Source: Lutjanus erythropterus (taxonomy: Eukaryota > Chordata > Actinopteri > Lutjaniformes > Lutjanidae). From it: a DNA stretch of 64,000 nt. Below, one piece after another: positions 1 to 12,800 of this stretch. Each line of letters begins with the position of its first letter. Positions within the stretch are counted from its first letter, which is position 1. The notes beneath the pieces were generated by a model, which did not search any database, was not told the DNA's origin, and saw only the letters and a program-made list of their open reading frames with translations. Position numbers and translations under genes: made by a program. Where the stretch lies: NCBI GenBank assembly GCA_020091685.1, contig CM034598.1:22204326-22268325 (forward strand). The letters run 5' to 3'.

Positions 1-1078
1 GGGCCCTTCACTTTTGCATGTGAGTAATCACACTGGGACACCATAGACTGCACCATTTTTGTTCAGAGGATTGCTGTGACGTTTGCTGTTGAGAGTAGTG
101 GTAGCACCCCTAGACACTCCTGTGCAGTCTCCCTCTCAACAAGCGGCCTCTGCTCATATTCCCTAGTTTCTATAATTTTGCTTATTTTGGACTGAGTTTT
201 AGTTTTTGTAACATTCACTGTTTTTAGAATTTATACTGAGCCCATTCGTAGCATTAACTGTAATAAAGTAATTGTATCCACCACATTCATTTTTGGTTAT
301 TTCTTAATTTTTTCTTCCTTTCCAGCAGCTCAAGTCCCTGTTTATTGCTTTGACTATTTTGCTTATTACTGCAAATAAAACCTTTAATAGCATGTCTCTG
401 CCTTTTAATCAGTAATGAACCTGTGTGCCTAAATATCTACTTTCTAAACAATATTCAAGGTTCTTGGAGGTATTTCCTGGGCTGAAATTCCCCAGGTGGT
501 GTTGTCTGGCTTATTCTCTGTTCTCCCCTAATTGACGCCACCACTACACCATACCAACCAAACAAACTGACCCCCCTCTTGCCACATGTACACGGAGAAG
601 AAAATACTGTACAGTGGTTCAACCAGACTGACAACTAATAGGATAGAGACAAAAAAAATCCTGAGTAACAGTTAAATAAGAAAAGAAGAAATCAGTCATT
701 GTTAAAAGAAATTGAAAGCTTAACATCAAAATCTGTGCAGATAAAAATAGGTAATTGGTCTTGTAATTGTATTCATTATGCAGGTCCTTGCACACTGAAT
801 TCAACAGTAGCCAAGTGGTGTAGCAAAGGTAGGCTATTCAAAGTGAAATTGAACACGGATGATTAATACACATGCATTTCATGGCAGAGGCAGCACAAAA
901 TATTTTAACAGGTGGGTGGCAAAATCTGGCTAGTTCTACTTAAACTGGGCCATAGAATGTCAGCCAACTGGATTGATAAATCACAGTTTAAACAAACTGA
1001 ATCCAACCATGGAGTAGACTGCAGACGGCCCGAAGAAAGAGATTCCCAAAATATTCAGAGCTGAATTCCACTGCTGTA
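1..1078. other. intergenic, no gene seen
   Basis: AT-rich sequence with only short open frames of random appearance. I see no splice-bounded exon, RNA gene or clear repeat here. Confidence 0.5.
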
Positions 1079-1086
1079 GTTTAGGG

Positions 1087-1257
1087 CAGTTTTCCCCAAC
1101 CCTGGTCCTCAGGGACCACTGCCCTGCATGTTTTAGATGTTTCCCTGCTCCAACACACCTTATTCAAATGATCAGGTTGTTGTCAGGTGTCTGTAGAGGC
1201 TTGATGACGAGCTGCTCATTTGAATCAGGTGTGTTTGAGCAGGGTTGGGGAACAGTG
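1087..1257. mobile_element. hAT-like miniature element, internally deleted copy
   Basis: A non-autonomous inverted-repeat element starting CAGTTTTCCCCAACCCTGGT and ending GGTTGGGGAACAGTG. It is flanked by a perfect 8-bp direct repeat GTTTAGGG (1079-1086 and 1258-1265), the target-site duplication length of hAT transposons. It is closely related to the complete copy at 36034-36247. Its right arm lacks about 50 bp relative to that copy, with the join at a CAGGG microhomology. No coding capacity. Confidence 0.85.
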
Positions 1258-1265
1258 GTTTAGGG

Positions 1266-3059
1266 AATGACCTGGAGTCTTTTATGATTTACTGGATGGA
1301 AACCAAATTCAACTTTGACAACTGTATTTTATTTCATTCTGACTTCTGTCAAAGTCGCAGAGCAGTCCTGGATGTGTCTGTAAGCAGGACACAGAGAGAC
1401 TGCAGCATAGCAAACAGACAGACAGGGAGAGGAGCATCAAATATAAACATTAAACTTGGAGGAGGAAACAAGTTTTCCCCGATTACTGTTCATCCCGTTC
1501 TCTCTGGATGTTATTTTGTCTTTACTTCTGCTTCCTCCTCATCAAAGTTGTAAACACTGACAACCCTTTGACATGAGAGGCGGTGCTCTTGCGTACCTCA
1601 CGTGGCTCTACACATCTTGCGTAGTGTGCATATAGGGCCATCAAGGATAAGGTCAAATTAATGGCAAATAAAGGACAAAACAGCTAAACCAGTGGGCAAA
1701 GCGGCAGTAGCTAAGAAGGGGTGGGGGAACCTGAAAAGGAGGAACCAGAATTAGCCAGGCTCATCATACTGTACATCAAGATTTTGATGTCATAACCTAT
1801 TCACCACTTCTGGTGTGGGGCTCTAACTGGATGCAGGTGGGCAGGAGGACAGTCATACTGTACCTGGCCAGCCAACATATCACAACTGCTAAAGCAAAAC
1901 AGGGAGTACGGGTAACATTGTGCACAAAAGGTGTTTTCAGCACATACCTGGATCAAATAAACAAAACAAAAGCAGCCACAGGAAGGGCAGAGCAGGAAGC
2001 AGAAAAGGGGAAACAAAGGCTAACAGGTGTCTTATATTGTCTGGCCCTGATTAGGAGATTGGTTGAAGGAGGAATCAGGACAAGACTGCATTCACTCACT
2101 ACACACGTTTTCATGCAGTACTGAGTATTCCCACCATGTACAGAATCAAAACTTTGCACTGTCCTCAAAGAGGACTTTGTATAAGAGAAGTACCATAGAA
2201 GCAAAATGTGAAGGAATTGTTGGCAAAACATTAACTTTTAGACAAATGCTGGTTGTCTCATTTTAAAATATTGCTATGCTTACACATGCAATGAGATGTG
2301 CACATTGTCTTAAGAGTACTCCATTCCCCCAGTTCTTTATTGTTCAAAGAAAATAAAATGTTGAAAGCACTACTAGGTTTTTAGACCCACTTATTCTAAG
2401 ACAAGATCATGGTAAAATTTCTCTAAATACCTTCAGGTATAAAGTAGTAGAGTTACTTGTACAGTTTTAATGTACAAGATGCTGGTTTTTGAGGAATCAG
2501 GCACTTGAACCTCCCCCCAAATCCACATCTGCCTTAGACCAAGACAGCCACAGCTGACATGGCAGCCCAACTGTCATGTTCAGCCTCACCCACCAAAAGT
2601 GAGAGCTTCAAACTGCTTTACCTTAAGCACCTTCAAAAATTTCATTTAATGCTGTAATTGAAAGTTCGTATTCAAAACATTGAGCACAACTCCAAGCACT
2701 ATGGGGCAATATAAAGCTTGATCAGGCATGGAGAAGTTTCATGAATTGTTTAAAGCCTTAAGTCCTGCAACCACTTGACTAATGGGTTAGTTTTTTAACC
2801 AAGGACCTCTTATGTACCATATTTACTATAAATCTTTGTTAAAGAGTTATATACCAGACTTTAAACAGAATTTTTCAGACCCCCTTAGCAGAGGGCCACA
2901 GACTAGTATGAGAACCAACTAAATCCTAAAGCAAAGATTTATACCATTTGCCAAATTAAGCCATTTGACCTCTGTAAACCTGTAGTTGTTGCCACCTTCT
3001 GCAAGAGGCTCCTTTTACAATGCCAAAGAGAAATCTTGAAGTCAGAGTATTTGATAATC
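1266..3059. other. intergenic, downstream of the secreted-protein gene
   Basis: No convincing gene. Two overlapping frames of about 100 codons near 1.8-2.2 kb on opposite strands lack splice or domain support. The right edge is the presumed poly(A) region of the minus-strand gene at 3194-4425. Confidence 0.4.
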
Positions 3060-3065
3060 TTTATT
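3060..3065 (-). terminator. poly(A) signal AATAAA of the secreted-protein gene
   Basis: On the minus strand a canonical AATAAA lies in a probable 3' UTR exon. The acceptor TTCTTTCTTCCAG ends near 3105. A donor GTGAGG sits 9 nt after the stop codon of the gene at 3194-4425. This fits a short last non-coding exon with a 3' UTR intron. Confidence 0.55.
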
Positions 3066-3193
3066 CATTTCAGAAAGCCTTGTTTGCACCTAGTTGTGTT
3101 GAACCTGGAAGAAAGAAAAGTAAATTTATACAAATTGCAGCAAGACTATTAAATCTTTAGTGTCAATATTTGTGAATATACCTCACCCTCTGA

Positions 3194-4425
3194 TTAGTAT
3201 GTGTGCTGCATATAGTTTCCAGAAGGCTGCTTCACTGGTTGACTGGGAACCTGAAAAGTCTCGGGGACTTGAAAGACAGTGTAGGTGTCCATCTGCTGTG
3301 CAGGAGCAGCATCATCAGGATAGTAGTATCTCTCATAGTGATCATCATACCAGTGGTCGTTGCCTTGCTCGTAGCTGCTGCTAGAGTGAGTGACTGTGCC
3401 CGGAGGATAGAGACCCATCAGGAACATGTAGTCGTAGTAAGGAGGATAGGGGCCCCAGTATCTAACTGGTGGCCTAGGTGGGCTGGTGTAGCCTTGTCCA
3501 GCAGCTGACTCTGCCTGCATAGGAAGAGGAGGAGGCAGCCAGCCTTGTTCCTCGGTCTCCGTCTGGTAGTCACCATGCTCGAAGATGTTCTCATACTGGG
3601 ACAACTCGCCTGCATGGTACGTTGGTTCAGGTGGACTCATATTCTCAGGTGGACTCATATTCTCAGGTACACTGAAGGCACCAGCCTGGGTTCCACTGGC
3701 CCTTGCCTCGCCAAGAGTGGAAGGAGCAACAGCCCAGTTGATTTCTGCAGTGGAAATATCAACTAAACCCACTCATTAGCATGAATTTCTTAAACAGTAG
3801 ATAAGAAATTTACCAGCAATTAGATGATAGAGACCTTTCAATTGTTTAATATCAAGTTGCCAATTGTGAGACCACATAACATGAAGCATTGATTCCTACC
3901 TCTTGGGCCAGATTGAAAAACAGGTTGTGGTGAGCTCTGGACATGAGGTTGATGGAAACTGGTCTGTGGTGCAGGCTGGTAAGATGGCTGTGTCTGGACA
4001 TGAGGTTGAGAGAAACTGGTCTGTGGCGCAGGCTGATAGGATGGTGCAGAGACTACTTTAGGAGCCTGGTTAGGCACAACTCCAGGTGAAAAGTGGCCAA
4101 CAGGTGCTCCCTGCTTACTGCCAAAAGTAGGTGCAGCATTTGTGTAACTGCCTCCATAAGATGCCCCAGCATTAGTGCCTGAAGACAAAAGAAAATAAGA
4201 AAATAAGTTAATTGAATTTAAAATTACATTGTTTTAGAAATGTGGACGATATTTTACCTTTTGGGGTTGGCAGACAACATATGTTGACAATCAGCAAAGC
4301 AAAGAGGAAAGCCCTGAAACCATTGAAAACAAAATAACATCAACAAGCATTTCTCAACACAACCGACAAAAAGTCACTGAAAAACAGCCAGCTTCTTACC
4401 CTGAGAAGATATGTGCAGTCATCAT
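3194..4425 (-). CDS. secreted Pro/Gln/Tyr-rich repeat protein, unidentified
   Basis: Four coding exons on the minus strand: 4425-4400, 4313-4258, 4178-3900 and 3744-3194, all GT-AG with phases 2, 1 and 1; the joined frame is 303 residues. Residues 1-27 look like a signal peptide (hydrophobic core AFLFALLIVNICCL). The mature protein is low in complexity. It has a 19-residue unit starting SYQPAPQTS repeated at 74-92 and 93-111, and ENMSPP doubled at 148-159, giving two N-glycosylation sequons. The C-terminal half is Pro/Tyr/acidic (PPYYDY, YERYYYPDD). A TTTAAAAG TATA-like box (4464-4471) lies about 40 bp upstream of ATG, so the 5' UTR is very short. I recognise no domain. An extracellular matrix or egg-coat type protein is possible but is inference. 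The non-zero intron phases argue against the SCPP family, whose introns are phase 0. The exon model is well supported; the function is unknown. Confidence 0.75.
3951..4064 (-). repeat. 57-bp tandem duplication within exon 3
   Basis: Two adjacent, nearly identical 57-bp units encode the two SYQPAPQTSF(S/H)QPHVQ blocks of the secreted protein. The boundaries are approximate. Expansion of short coding units is a common mode of evolution in low-complexity secreted proteins. Confidence 0.75.
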
Positions 4426-4474
4426 GGTGAAGCACAGCACTGGAGAACATGGCACATGTGAAGCTTTTAAATGT

Positions 4475-7400
4475 TGGCAGAGATCAGCTCTGACCAATCA
4501 GAGCTTAACGAGTTAACGATAGACACCTGCTGGTGGAGTGGATCAATCCTCAGTAATTAGAATAACAGAGGACAGGTGCAAAAAGCTGTTGGCTTCCTAT
4601 AGTTGTTTCAGTTTAGTGCAGATGCTGAATGCAGAAATGAATCATCATTTGTTTGTGTTTCCTTGTTATTTGGACAAATTTATGTCACTTTTGCAAAATC
4701 TAATGTTTTTTTAAAAATTGATTTTACTGTTTGATTGTTGGGGCAGTACTGTTTTTTTTTAGACTTCTATTGACAGGTAATTTATGAAACATTATAAAGA
4801 ACAATTTAGTCCAAATGGACTGAACAAAATATCCTGATGAAGATGTGTACTTGATGATTAGCCATGTTTTCACAGAAGCTCCCAGTATTCTTTTGAGTTA
4901 GTGCCAACTTTGCACAGTTGTTATGTAATTCCCATTAGGCTACTTAAAATTAGTGTTTGTTGGCTTTCTAATTATAACCCTGTAAATCGTAGAACATCAA
5001 ACAATTGCATTTATTTATTTTTTTTGAAGGGTTTATTTGACCTTTTGACGGAATTCCTAATTTTTGTCCATATCATTTACGTTTATGATATTTTATTTGT
5101 ATCCCATTGGAATCTGAAAATTTACTGATCACAAACTCATTTTTATTTTATATACAAAGGAAATATTTTTCACTGTGTTTGGAAAATGTAGCATATTTTG
5201 GTTGGTTTGGTTCTTTTCTCCAATGCAAAGAGACATCCTACCTTCAAAGTTTCACTTATGTAAAGATACACAAGTTTTAGCAGCAGAATATTGATTAAGT
5301 ATCAAAATTAAAAGTAATTATTATGCCCTGCTGATTTAGTTGAGGTTGAGGTCAAGCTCAGTTAAACTGTTTTATAGTCTTTTGTGAATACCAACAAAAA
5401 TCATGTTTTATCATATATTACATTATATTGCACATATTGATCCTGAATGTCCAGAGTAACTTGTAACCGAGAACTGTAAAAAAAAAATGTAGTGGAGTAA
5501 AAAGTACTCACTCAAATATAGTGAAGTAGAAAGTGTCATAAAGTACCTGAAATCTTTACTTACATAGCTCCACAGTACTTGAGTAAATGTACTTCGTTCC
5601 ACAACAGCTGTAGGGTTTATTTATCATTACGTTTCATTATCAATAATGATTTAACTTATGAGAAGCAATAGTATAACTGTCATATTCACAAGCCAATGTA
5701 ATTTTATGAATTGGTCACAAGGTGGCGCCAACAGACCAAACAGCCCATTGATTACCGTATGCAGTTGTTGCTGCTTTTCCATTTACTTGTGGCACCATAT
5801 TGATTACCAAACTTGAAAAATGTTGAGGTGGTACAGCTGTATCCTATTAATTATTATAATTATTATTATTTAGATCTACTGTCAACATTTAGGCCGGTTT
5901 ATGATGGATGATCAGTGGGCCCATCACAAAATTGATTTTATTATCTCACTAGAGCAAATACTGTAATCCATTCTTTAAAGATTTAATTACTTTTAAGAAC
6001 ACAGGTATTATGTCTCATCAGTTGTCAATTAATTGCTAAAAAAAAGTACAGAAATTATTATTATTATATAATGTTATTTCTGATGACACGTTTCCAGCAG
6101 GGGAGAGGAAATCAGGGGCATTTGGACCTGGAGGAGTTTCAGACCAGACTGCATCAGACCAGTGATGGGGGCAGTAAACAGGCTCTCTGCACCCCGCCCT
6201 CCCTGACATCAGCAGCGGCCACAGCATGTGGGCCCTCCCGGCCGGGTCTTTGCATCTTATGGGACGAACAATATGTGGATGGTATGGACAATGGTATAAC
6301 TATAGGAGGACATAACAGCACGTAAGTATACATCCTGCCACGAAACACGGACATCAGACAGACTGAAAATAGATCAGAGGCTCTCTGTCTGCTGTGTGAT
6401 CCCGTGCACGACTCTGACTGCTGATGTGGTCTGCAGCTCGGTCAGTGTGGGCAGTGATCACCCAGCAGCCAACAGCATGAACACAGGGATGCACAGACAC
6501 ACTGACGCTGCACCACGGACCACTAACATCTGCAGCATGAAGTCAGAGAGAGCAGCACAATTTACCTGCTCCTGTTCAAATACGTTCAATCACACCTAGG
6601 CTGGTTTGCACAAACAGAATTACCGTCTGAACTGGGTGTGTGTGGTGTGACGGATCGCATGCGCAAGTGAAGCGAGCAGATGAGCAGTATTGAAGCATTT
6701 TATCTGGATTTTTTTTTTTCAGTTTGAACACTATTCATTTAAGTTGTTAGGGCGATTCTGCAGCACTGTTTTCATGTGAAACTCCAGCAGTTTTTTATGG
6801 TCTAAAAAAACTAAACAAACCTTCAATTGGCATGAAGAGGGAGAAGATAATGACTGAATTTCCATTTTGGGGTGAAATGGTGAAGTGTTTATTTAAGGAA
6901 TACAGAGTGAAATACAAGTGAAAGTTGCTAAGTCAAAATTTTACTGGAGTTTAAGTACTAGTGTACATGCTTTTAAAAATACTGAAGTATTCAAAAGTAC
7001 AAATTACAAAGTACATTTTCTAATATCAATACATGCTGTATTGTTTTCATAGTGCATTTACCACCTAATGAATGAATGTAGATCCACTATGCTGCATAAA
7101 GCCTATAGAAACACCTATAAAAAAATTCAGCATAGAAAAGCAATCAAATACAAAAAGGACAGCTGTTGCCATTTTAAGATTTTATTTTCTTATTTTCTTG
7201 ATTTATTATTTGTTTTGTGAAAGTTCTGAAAATAGAGACAAATTGCCATCACATGTTCTCAGAGCCCAAAGTAACACATTCACAATGCATCGTTTATCTA
7301 ACCAAACCTCCAAATTATTAAAAAGCAGCCAATCCTCACATTTAAGAGGCTGAAACAATGAAATGTTAAAAAAAATGACAATTTGTACATCAACTTGACT

Positions 7401-7830
7401 TGAACAACTTTAACTGCTGGGGGCACAAAAAATTCATGACCTGAAATAGGATTACAGGACTTTCACTTGTGAAATAATAATAGACTTAAAACACTTTTTA
7501 AAAGCAAAGTGACAAGTGCCTCACTATAAGACAAACAAAATAAAGACGAAAACACATAAAACCAAGTTAAAATCCATTTTAAACGGTGGGTTTGCAAAAT
7601 GATTGAGAAGAAGATTCAGTGTTTTCTGCTGCAGTAAACTGTTTGTATTCACATCAGATAAACTGTATAGGAATCGCAGCCCTTTTCGTACACAGTCTGA
7701 CAGATTGCTGAACTTGAGGTTGTTGTATTTCATATTTGGTTGCCAAACCTTTGCAGACCATACAGCCTCTGAATATTAGAACTGACAAGTGATGCTCTGC
7801 CAGGCCGGGACTGCAGCCAGCTTTACTTCG
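4475..7830. other. intergenic, repeat-derived patches
   Basis: AT-rich. 5480-5610 carries the motif family 'agtggagtaaaaagtac ... acttgagtaaatgtactt', which recurs near 6900-7020, 39505-39545 and 59270-59305 and looks like transposon edge sequence. 6070-6330 is a GC-richer patch that stays open for about 80 codons between an acceptor-like TTTCCAG and a donor-like GTAAGT, but I recognise no protein. 6755-6890 resembles the right end of the miniature element at 35797-36360. Confidence 0.4.
6755..6890 (+). repeat. fragment related to the 36.3-kb miniature element end
   Basis: Shares 'gtctaaaaaaactaaac' and 'ttcaattggcatga...agataatgactgaattt' with 36275-36345. It is a diverged second copy of that element's right terminus. 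The left end was not located with confidence. Confidence 0.55.
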
Positions 7831-7836
7831 TGCTTG

Positions 7837-7903
7837 TTACGGGTTCTTCTTCACTTCAGTTGGTTCCTCAGTTGATTCTTCTCCAAATATAGACATGAAC
7901 AAG
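7837..7903 (-). other. possible terminal coding exon, minus strand
   Basis: After a good acceptor (TTTCCAG) the minus strand reads an acidic tail ...FGEESTEEPTEVKKNP and then TAA. The composition looks like a real protein C-terminus. No upstream exon could be joined in the right phase: a splice-bounded open block at 8520-8426 exists but would shift the frame. It may be a pseudogene piece or chance. No function is assigned. Confidence 0.2.
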
Positions 7904-8925
7904 CTGGAAATCAGCATTTTGAGTTTACAGCATTATAGCTTTATAGTGAAATGGACTAGAATACAGAGAAAGAGCAGAGAAAATGTGTCACTACCCAACT
8001 ATGATATGTGCATGATACAGAGACTTAATGTAACTGCTGTCATTGAGTTTTTCTGGGTATAAAAGTGTTGCTCTTAAACATTAACCGGGTGTGTGTTTAA
8101 CCCTCTCAGTGACCAGACTGACAGCGGTATGTCACATATGGAACATATTCAACAGGTTAGGTAAAGTTCAGAGTCACACAGGTCACTTCAGGTCAATACA
8201 TTTTAGGTGAAGTTTTATACATACCAGTTCAATTTCATTAAAAGTACGTGAGTGAGGGACAAACAATGCAAAACATCCACAGTAACACACCATACAGGCC
8301 AAAATGATGCAGTATACTACAACACAAACATGGAAATCAAATCATGTGATTATAGTATCAGAGACACTTTTCAAGATTTTGTCACCACATGATCTTATAA
8401 GTCATGTGCAGCATTTCGTCTTTACCTTTCTCGTCCACCTCAATATTTTTAGAAAGAGGAAGTAGTGAGTGAGATGGAGAAAGAGAGTCCCGTGGTTTGT
8501 CTCTGTTTTGGCATCATTTTCTAAAGAAACAAGATCAGAGATGATGACATCTGACTATTAGCTGTCCTAGAAGTTGCTGACATTGGTACTTTTTCTGTTT
8601 GCATGATCGCAGAGTGTGTTTGACTGCTGGTTATGAAACGCATACACTCACTTTTGTAGTTTCACTTATCAGGACCCTTAATCCCAGAACGTTCTCCCCG
8701 GCCCCTAAGCCCATACATAACTATTACAGCTACATGACTTACCCATACCTGTACCCTTATCTTTATCTCAGGTAAAGTGGATGACTGCCCAAGTCCTCAG
8801 ATACCCCGGGCCACCAAAAGCCTGTGGTAATAAAATCAACTGTAACTTTGTGCTTTAGTACTAAAACATGATATCAGCTGTCAGATCTCGAAGACCGTTC
8901 TTGTGTCAAAATTTTGCTTTAAAGG

Positions 8926-9890
8926 AAAACTTTGACATTTTTTCGGAAATACTATGTCATCTTGTTGTCTTAATTGCTGAAAGTTACATGAAAATTGATA
9001 CCACTCTCATGTCTGCCAAGTAAATAATTACATGGTTAGCTTAGCATAGCACAAAAACAGAAACTGCTAGCCTGACTCTGTCCAAACACAACAAACTCTC
9101 CTGAACAGCATCTGTAAAGCTCGCTAGATATAACACTAAAAGTTGTGCAAGCTTGGTAACTGGTGGAAGCTCAGTCAGCTTTTTCATGTCTTGATTACTG
9201 TACTTAGATGTGCTATGCGCTAGGCTTGTGTGTGCTGAAAAGAAAAAAAGATTCTGAAGGTTTATTTGCTGGGGAACCTGTAAAAGCGACATATAATCAC
9301 ATCTTAAGTTAGCAAAACACTAGCTAACCTGTTAGCTAATAATTATGTAGATTAGCTAGCTAGTTTGCAAAAATTTTGCTATTTTTAGCTAACTCAAAAT
9401 GTCTGTTTTACAGGTGCTCCAGCAACTTATTTTAACCATCTTCAAAATGTGGTTTTCTTTTTAAGGTAGACAAGCCTAGCATATAGCTAAGGACAGAAAA
9501 CTGGGAAGATGAAAGGTGGCAGAAGTTGGAAAGGGTCAATTAACACATCATATCTTGATCATTTAATCTGTTCACAACCAGAAGTATAAAAACAATGATT
9601 CTCCATTTTGCATGGTGATTTGTTGCCAGGCAACTAGTGGAGATTCCAGGAAGTCATTTTTCCCATAACCCCCTGTAAAACAGTGAACTGTCATTTCTAC
9701 AAATTTGGGTTAAATGGATTAAACAAACAATAATATTAAGTGATAATTAATGAGATTTCTAAGTGCTAACTGTTTCCCCCTGTTTCCAGTCTTTATGCTA
9801 AGCTAAGCTAACCATCCGCTGCATGAATCTTCTCATCCAACTCTTCACCATAAAGTAAATATAGAACTATTCCCCAACAACCTTTATTAG
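8926..9890. repeat. teleost interspersed element with inverted ends, carrying an insertion
   Basis: The left end (8926-9110: 'aaactttgacattttt', 'accactctcatgtctg', 'ggttagcttagcatag', 'agcctgactctgtcc') and the right end (9760-9860: 'tgtttccccctgtttccagt', 'tatgctaagctaagctaacc') are two arms of a repeat common in teleosts. A different GCTAGCTA-rich repeat (9205-9480) sits inside. Another copy of one arm is at 52090-52260. Confidence 0.6.
9205..9480 (+). repeat. interspersed repeat with GTTAGCTA-rich tail, copy 1
   Basis: Shares an ordered series of motifs with 45838-46215 and, in shorter form, with 36420-36520: 'ctaggcttgt', 'gttgaaaagaaaa', 'cacatcttaagtt', then GCTAGCTAGTTAGCT. Unclassified, and no coding capacity seen. 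Confidence 0.6.
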
Positions 9891-12800
9891 TTCAGCTGAT
9901 AGTGTGCTTTAGGGGCCTAAAATGCAAAAGACTGACAGTAAAACCAGCCTAACAGTCATCCACCTCATCCACAGAGTTCATGAGAGGTCATGAGTCAAGT
10001 TCAACCAATCATGAATCATGTATGTTTTCTTGTGGTGCAGGTGAACAAATCTCAAATCATTTGGTGCAAGCTAAACGTTTGCTGCTTTTAAAAAGTCACG
10101 GGGACAAAATTGGCCTTTTTAAAAAGTGATGGTGACAATATAAATGACACTCATGGTTTGAGCTGTCGTAAGGCTTATTAAAACAGACCTTTGACCTGAA
10201 CCTACTCAGTCTGCATTTACACAACTTTCCTATTTTTTCTGACCTTATCATTTCACACTTTGGACTTAGATTCGTTGATAAAGTTACAGGGTCTACAGCT
10301 GCACAACATGAGCTGAACAGAACAAAGATTTCAAACAAAATACAATTAAGAGCCGAAGCATTTGAGAGACTTAACTCAAGGTCCACTTGCTTATGCTGGA
10401 GCTTTCAACCACATCACTAGTTTGCTCAGTGATCAAGGAACTGTAAGTCGTCAAACTTTCCATCAATCTGAACACTTTTAGGACACATTAAGACATCCAC
10501 GTTGGTTGAAATGTTGGTTTTACACTTAATGACTTTTGAAGCGATCTTACTGCCGCAGACAAATTTCCAATGTCAGAGCAGAGTCGAGACGTGCTCCCAT
10601 CACCCCGATCGTTTGGTGTAAGGTGGTCTTAAAACTTAACCTGAGTCTCTAGTCTTTAGTCTTTTTACCGTCTTGACGTTAAAACAAACAAATTTAATAT
10701 TACCGTAAGTCTTGGCTCATGCAAATCAGAGTTCAAGTGACAGTTCAGTGACATCTCTGATCTGATATCCAGCCTCAGCTTCTCTGTCGAACCTCTGTCT
10801 CTTTCTCTGCAGATCTCAGATGTTCCTATAAGAAGTCGTAGGAGTGCAAGACAAAAAATTTATACTCTGTTAAAGAATGAGAAAATAAACATGGAAAATA
10901 ATTACATTGATATTATAAATAATTAGTTTGATATTGTAAATATGTAAATAGTTAATTTGATATTCTGACCTTTAGCTGATACACAGTCTGTCCTTGAAAT
11001 ATCTGACTATGGACAGACCTTTAATTGGACATTGTTTAATCCCCCTTTTGTTACATTATGATTCAGTTGTAAGAACTGATTTAGTAGAGCGGAGGTCACA
11101 TTTGCCCGTTGATGAACACCATCAGTCAAACTATCACCCTGCATACTCAGCTAAAGGACAGTCAGTACACACAATGACAGAAACAAGACAGAATCAGAGA
11201 AAATAATCAATTATAAATAAGTATAAAGAATTCCTCACAGCAGACTTCCCAGCATGCATTGTTTGAGAGGTAAAACTAAAACCTACTGAACATGTTTACT
11301 AAAGTGCAGTTCAATCAATATCAAATTTCTGTGACGAGAAAAGTTTATGTTGTGAATCGTTACAAAATTACCTCAACTCATCCTTTCAAATTCAGTCAAT
11401 TTAAATTTTGAGAGTTTTTTTTTTAAGTTGAAACAAATAGTTTATTTTTATAGTATAGCAGTGTGTTTTTAAAGTGTTTTTTTTTTCCGATTGCACATAG
11501 AAACAAGCTGTATCAGGGCAGTTTCTTGTCAGACATGTTATTAGGATAAATTAATTGTTGGTTCTGGTCTTTTTTTGAGATTTGCTGATAATAAAAATAT
11601 AGAATGATGTCAGAACTATGGTTTGACCTTAAGTGAGCTTGTGTTGTGATCATATAGGAGTCATGTGGCTTCAGACCTTTGCTGGTCTTCTTTGGAGTTA
11701 GTATCTCTGGTCTGAATGTACACATGCGCACACATAGACAGACGACAGGGTTCGATAACACTGGGTCATTGGTTTGAGGAAGTGTGTACAGGCTTTGCGT
11801 GCCACACAGTATGTGTATATAAAAAAAGCTGTGTCTCGTGATGAGGTGATGATCGTGGTATAACATACATTCTGAGGTCTCATGAGTGGTGTTGTAGTTA
11901 AAATAAAGACCTCCAACACTGATTTGCATCACTGCCCTCAGCTAACAATGACCTCTGCCTCAGCCTCCAGCAGCGTGCTGGATCACACTGACAGACAAAA
12001 GAGCATCGATGTGAATTAACCTTAAACGTTGTGTAACGTATCTGGACCTAATAATGAAGATTATGCTCTGATTGCTCATCTGCTGTGGCAACAGTGACAT
12101 AGCAACTACCCACTAAATGCATTTACAGAGCTGCAACTATCAAATTAAATGACTTGATCCCTTTTTGTTGCAAAGTCAATGTTGGCAGTTTTTCCTCCCC
12201 ATCAGTTAAATCAAAGGGAAATAAAATCACTGAACTCAACCATTATTTTATCATTGAACTAAATGATCATCAATAATAGTTCTAGGAGTTTTACCTTGGT
12301 GGTCTGTCGTGATTCCTTAATGACACACCTGGATAACTCCTGGATGTACTACAGAAACTTCCTAACTTGCAGATCACATCTTAACTGTCTGGGAAGCACG
12401 GTAATTAACATTAGAACCTGATGAAAAAAGACACTACAGAAGTCGCCATTCCTAACCAATAGATAGGAAAATGCATATTACACAAGCATCTTAACTTCCC
12501 AAATTTTTAAATAAACTGTCTTAATTTTAGAATAACTGTTACACTTTCCTAAGTTTCACTTTTCTATCTAACTTTTAACTTACTAACAAGCCAATGCTAG
12601 TGCTTGTTAACACTAGCTAATGGTAGCGTTAGCTATCTTATTTAATCTGTTTGGCTGCTTTTTATTGCTTTAACACAGTGGATGCAGAATACGACAGAGA
12701 ATGTTTCTGCAATTTTAGCCAATTTTCTATCTTTTATTTGGCCTGTTGACTTGTTGTAAACTTCCCAAAAAGAACATATTTGAATTTCCCACTAATTTCT

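Noticed and set aside
3203..3766. Plus-strand frames opposite the secreted-protein gene
   Set aside because: They are antisense shadows of exon 4, which has the correct splice sites and phase on the minus strand.
11513..11932. 139-codon minus-strand protein
   Set aside because: Residue composition looks random, with overlapping shifted frames and no splice or family evidence.
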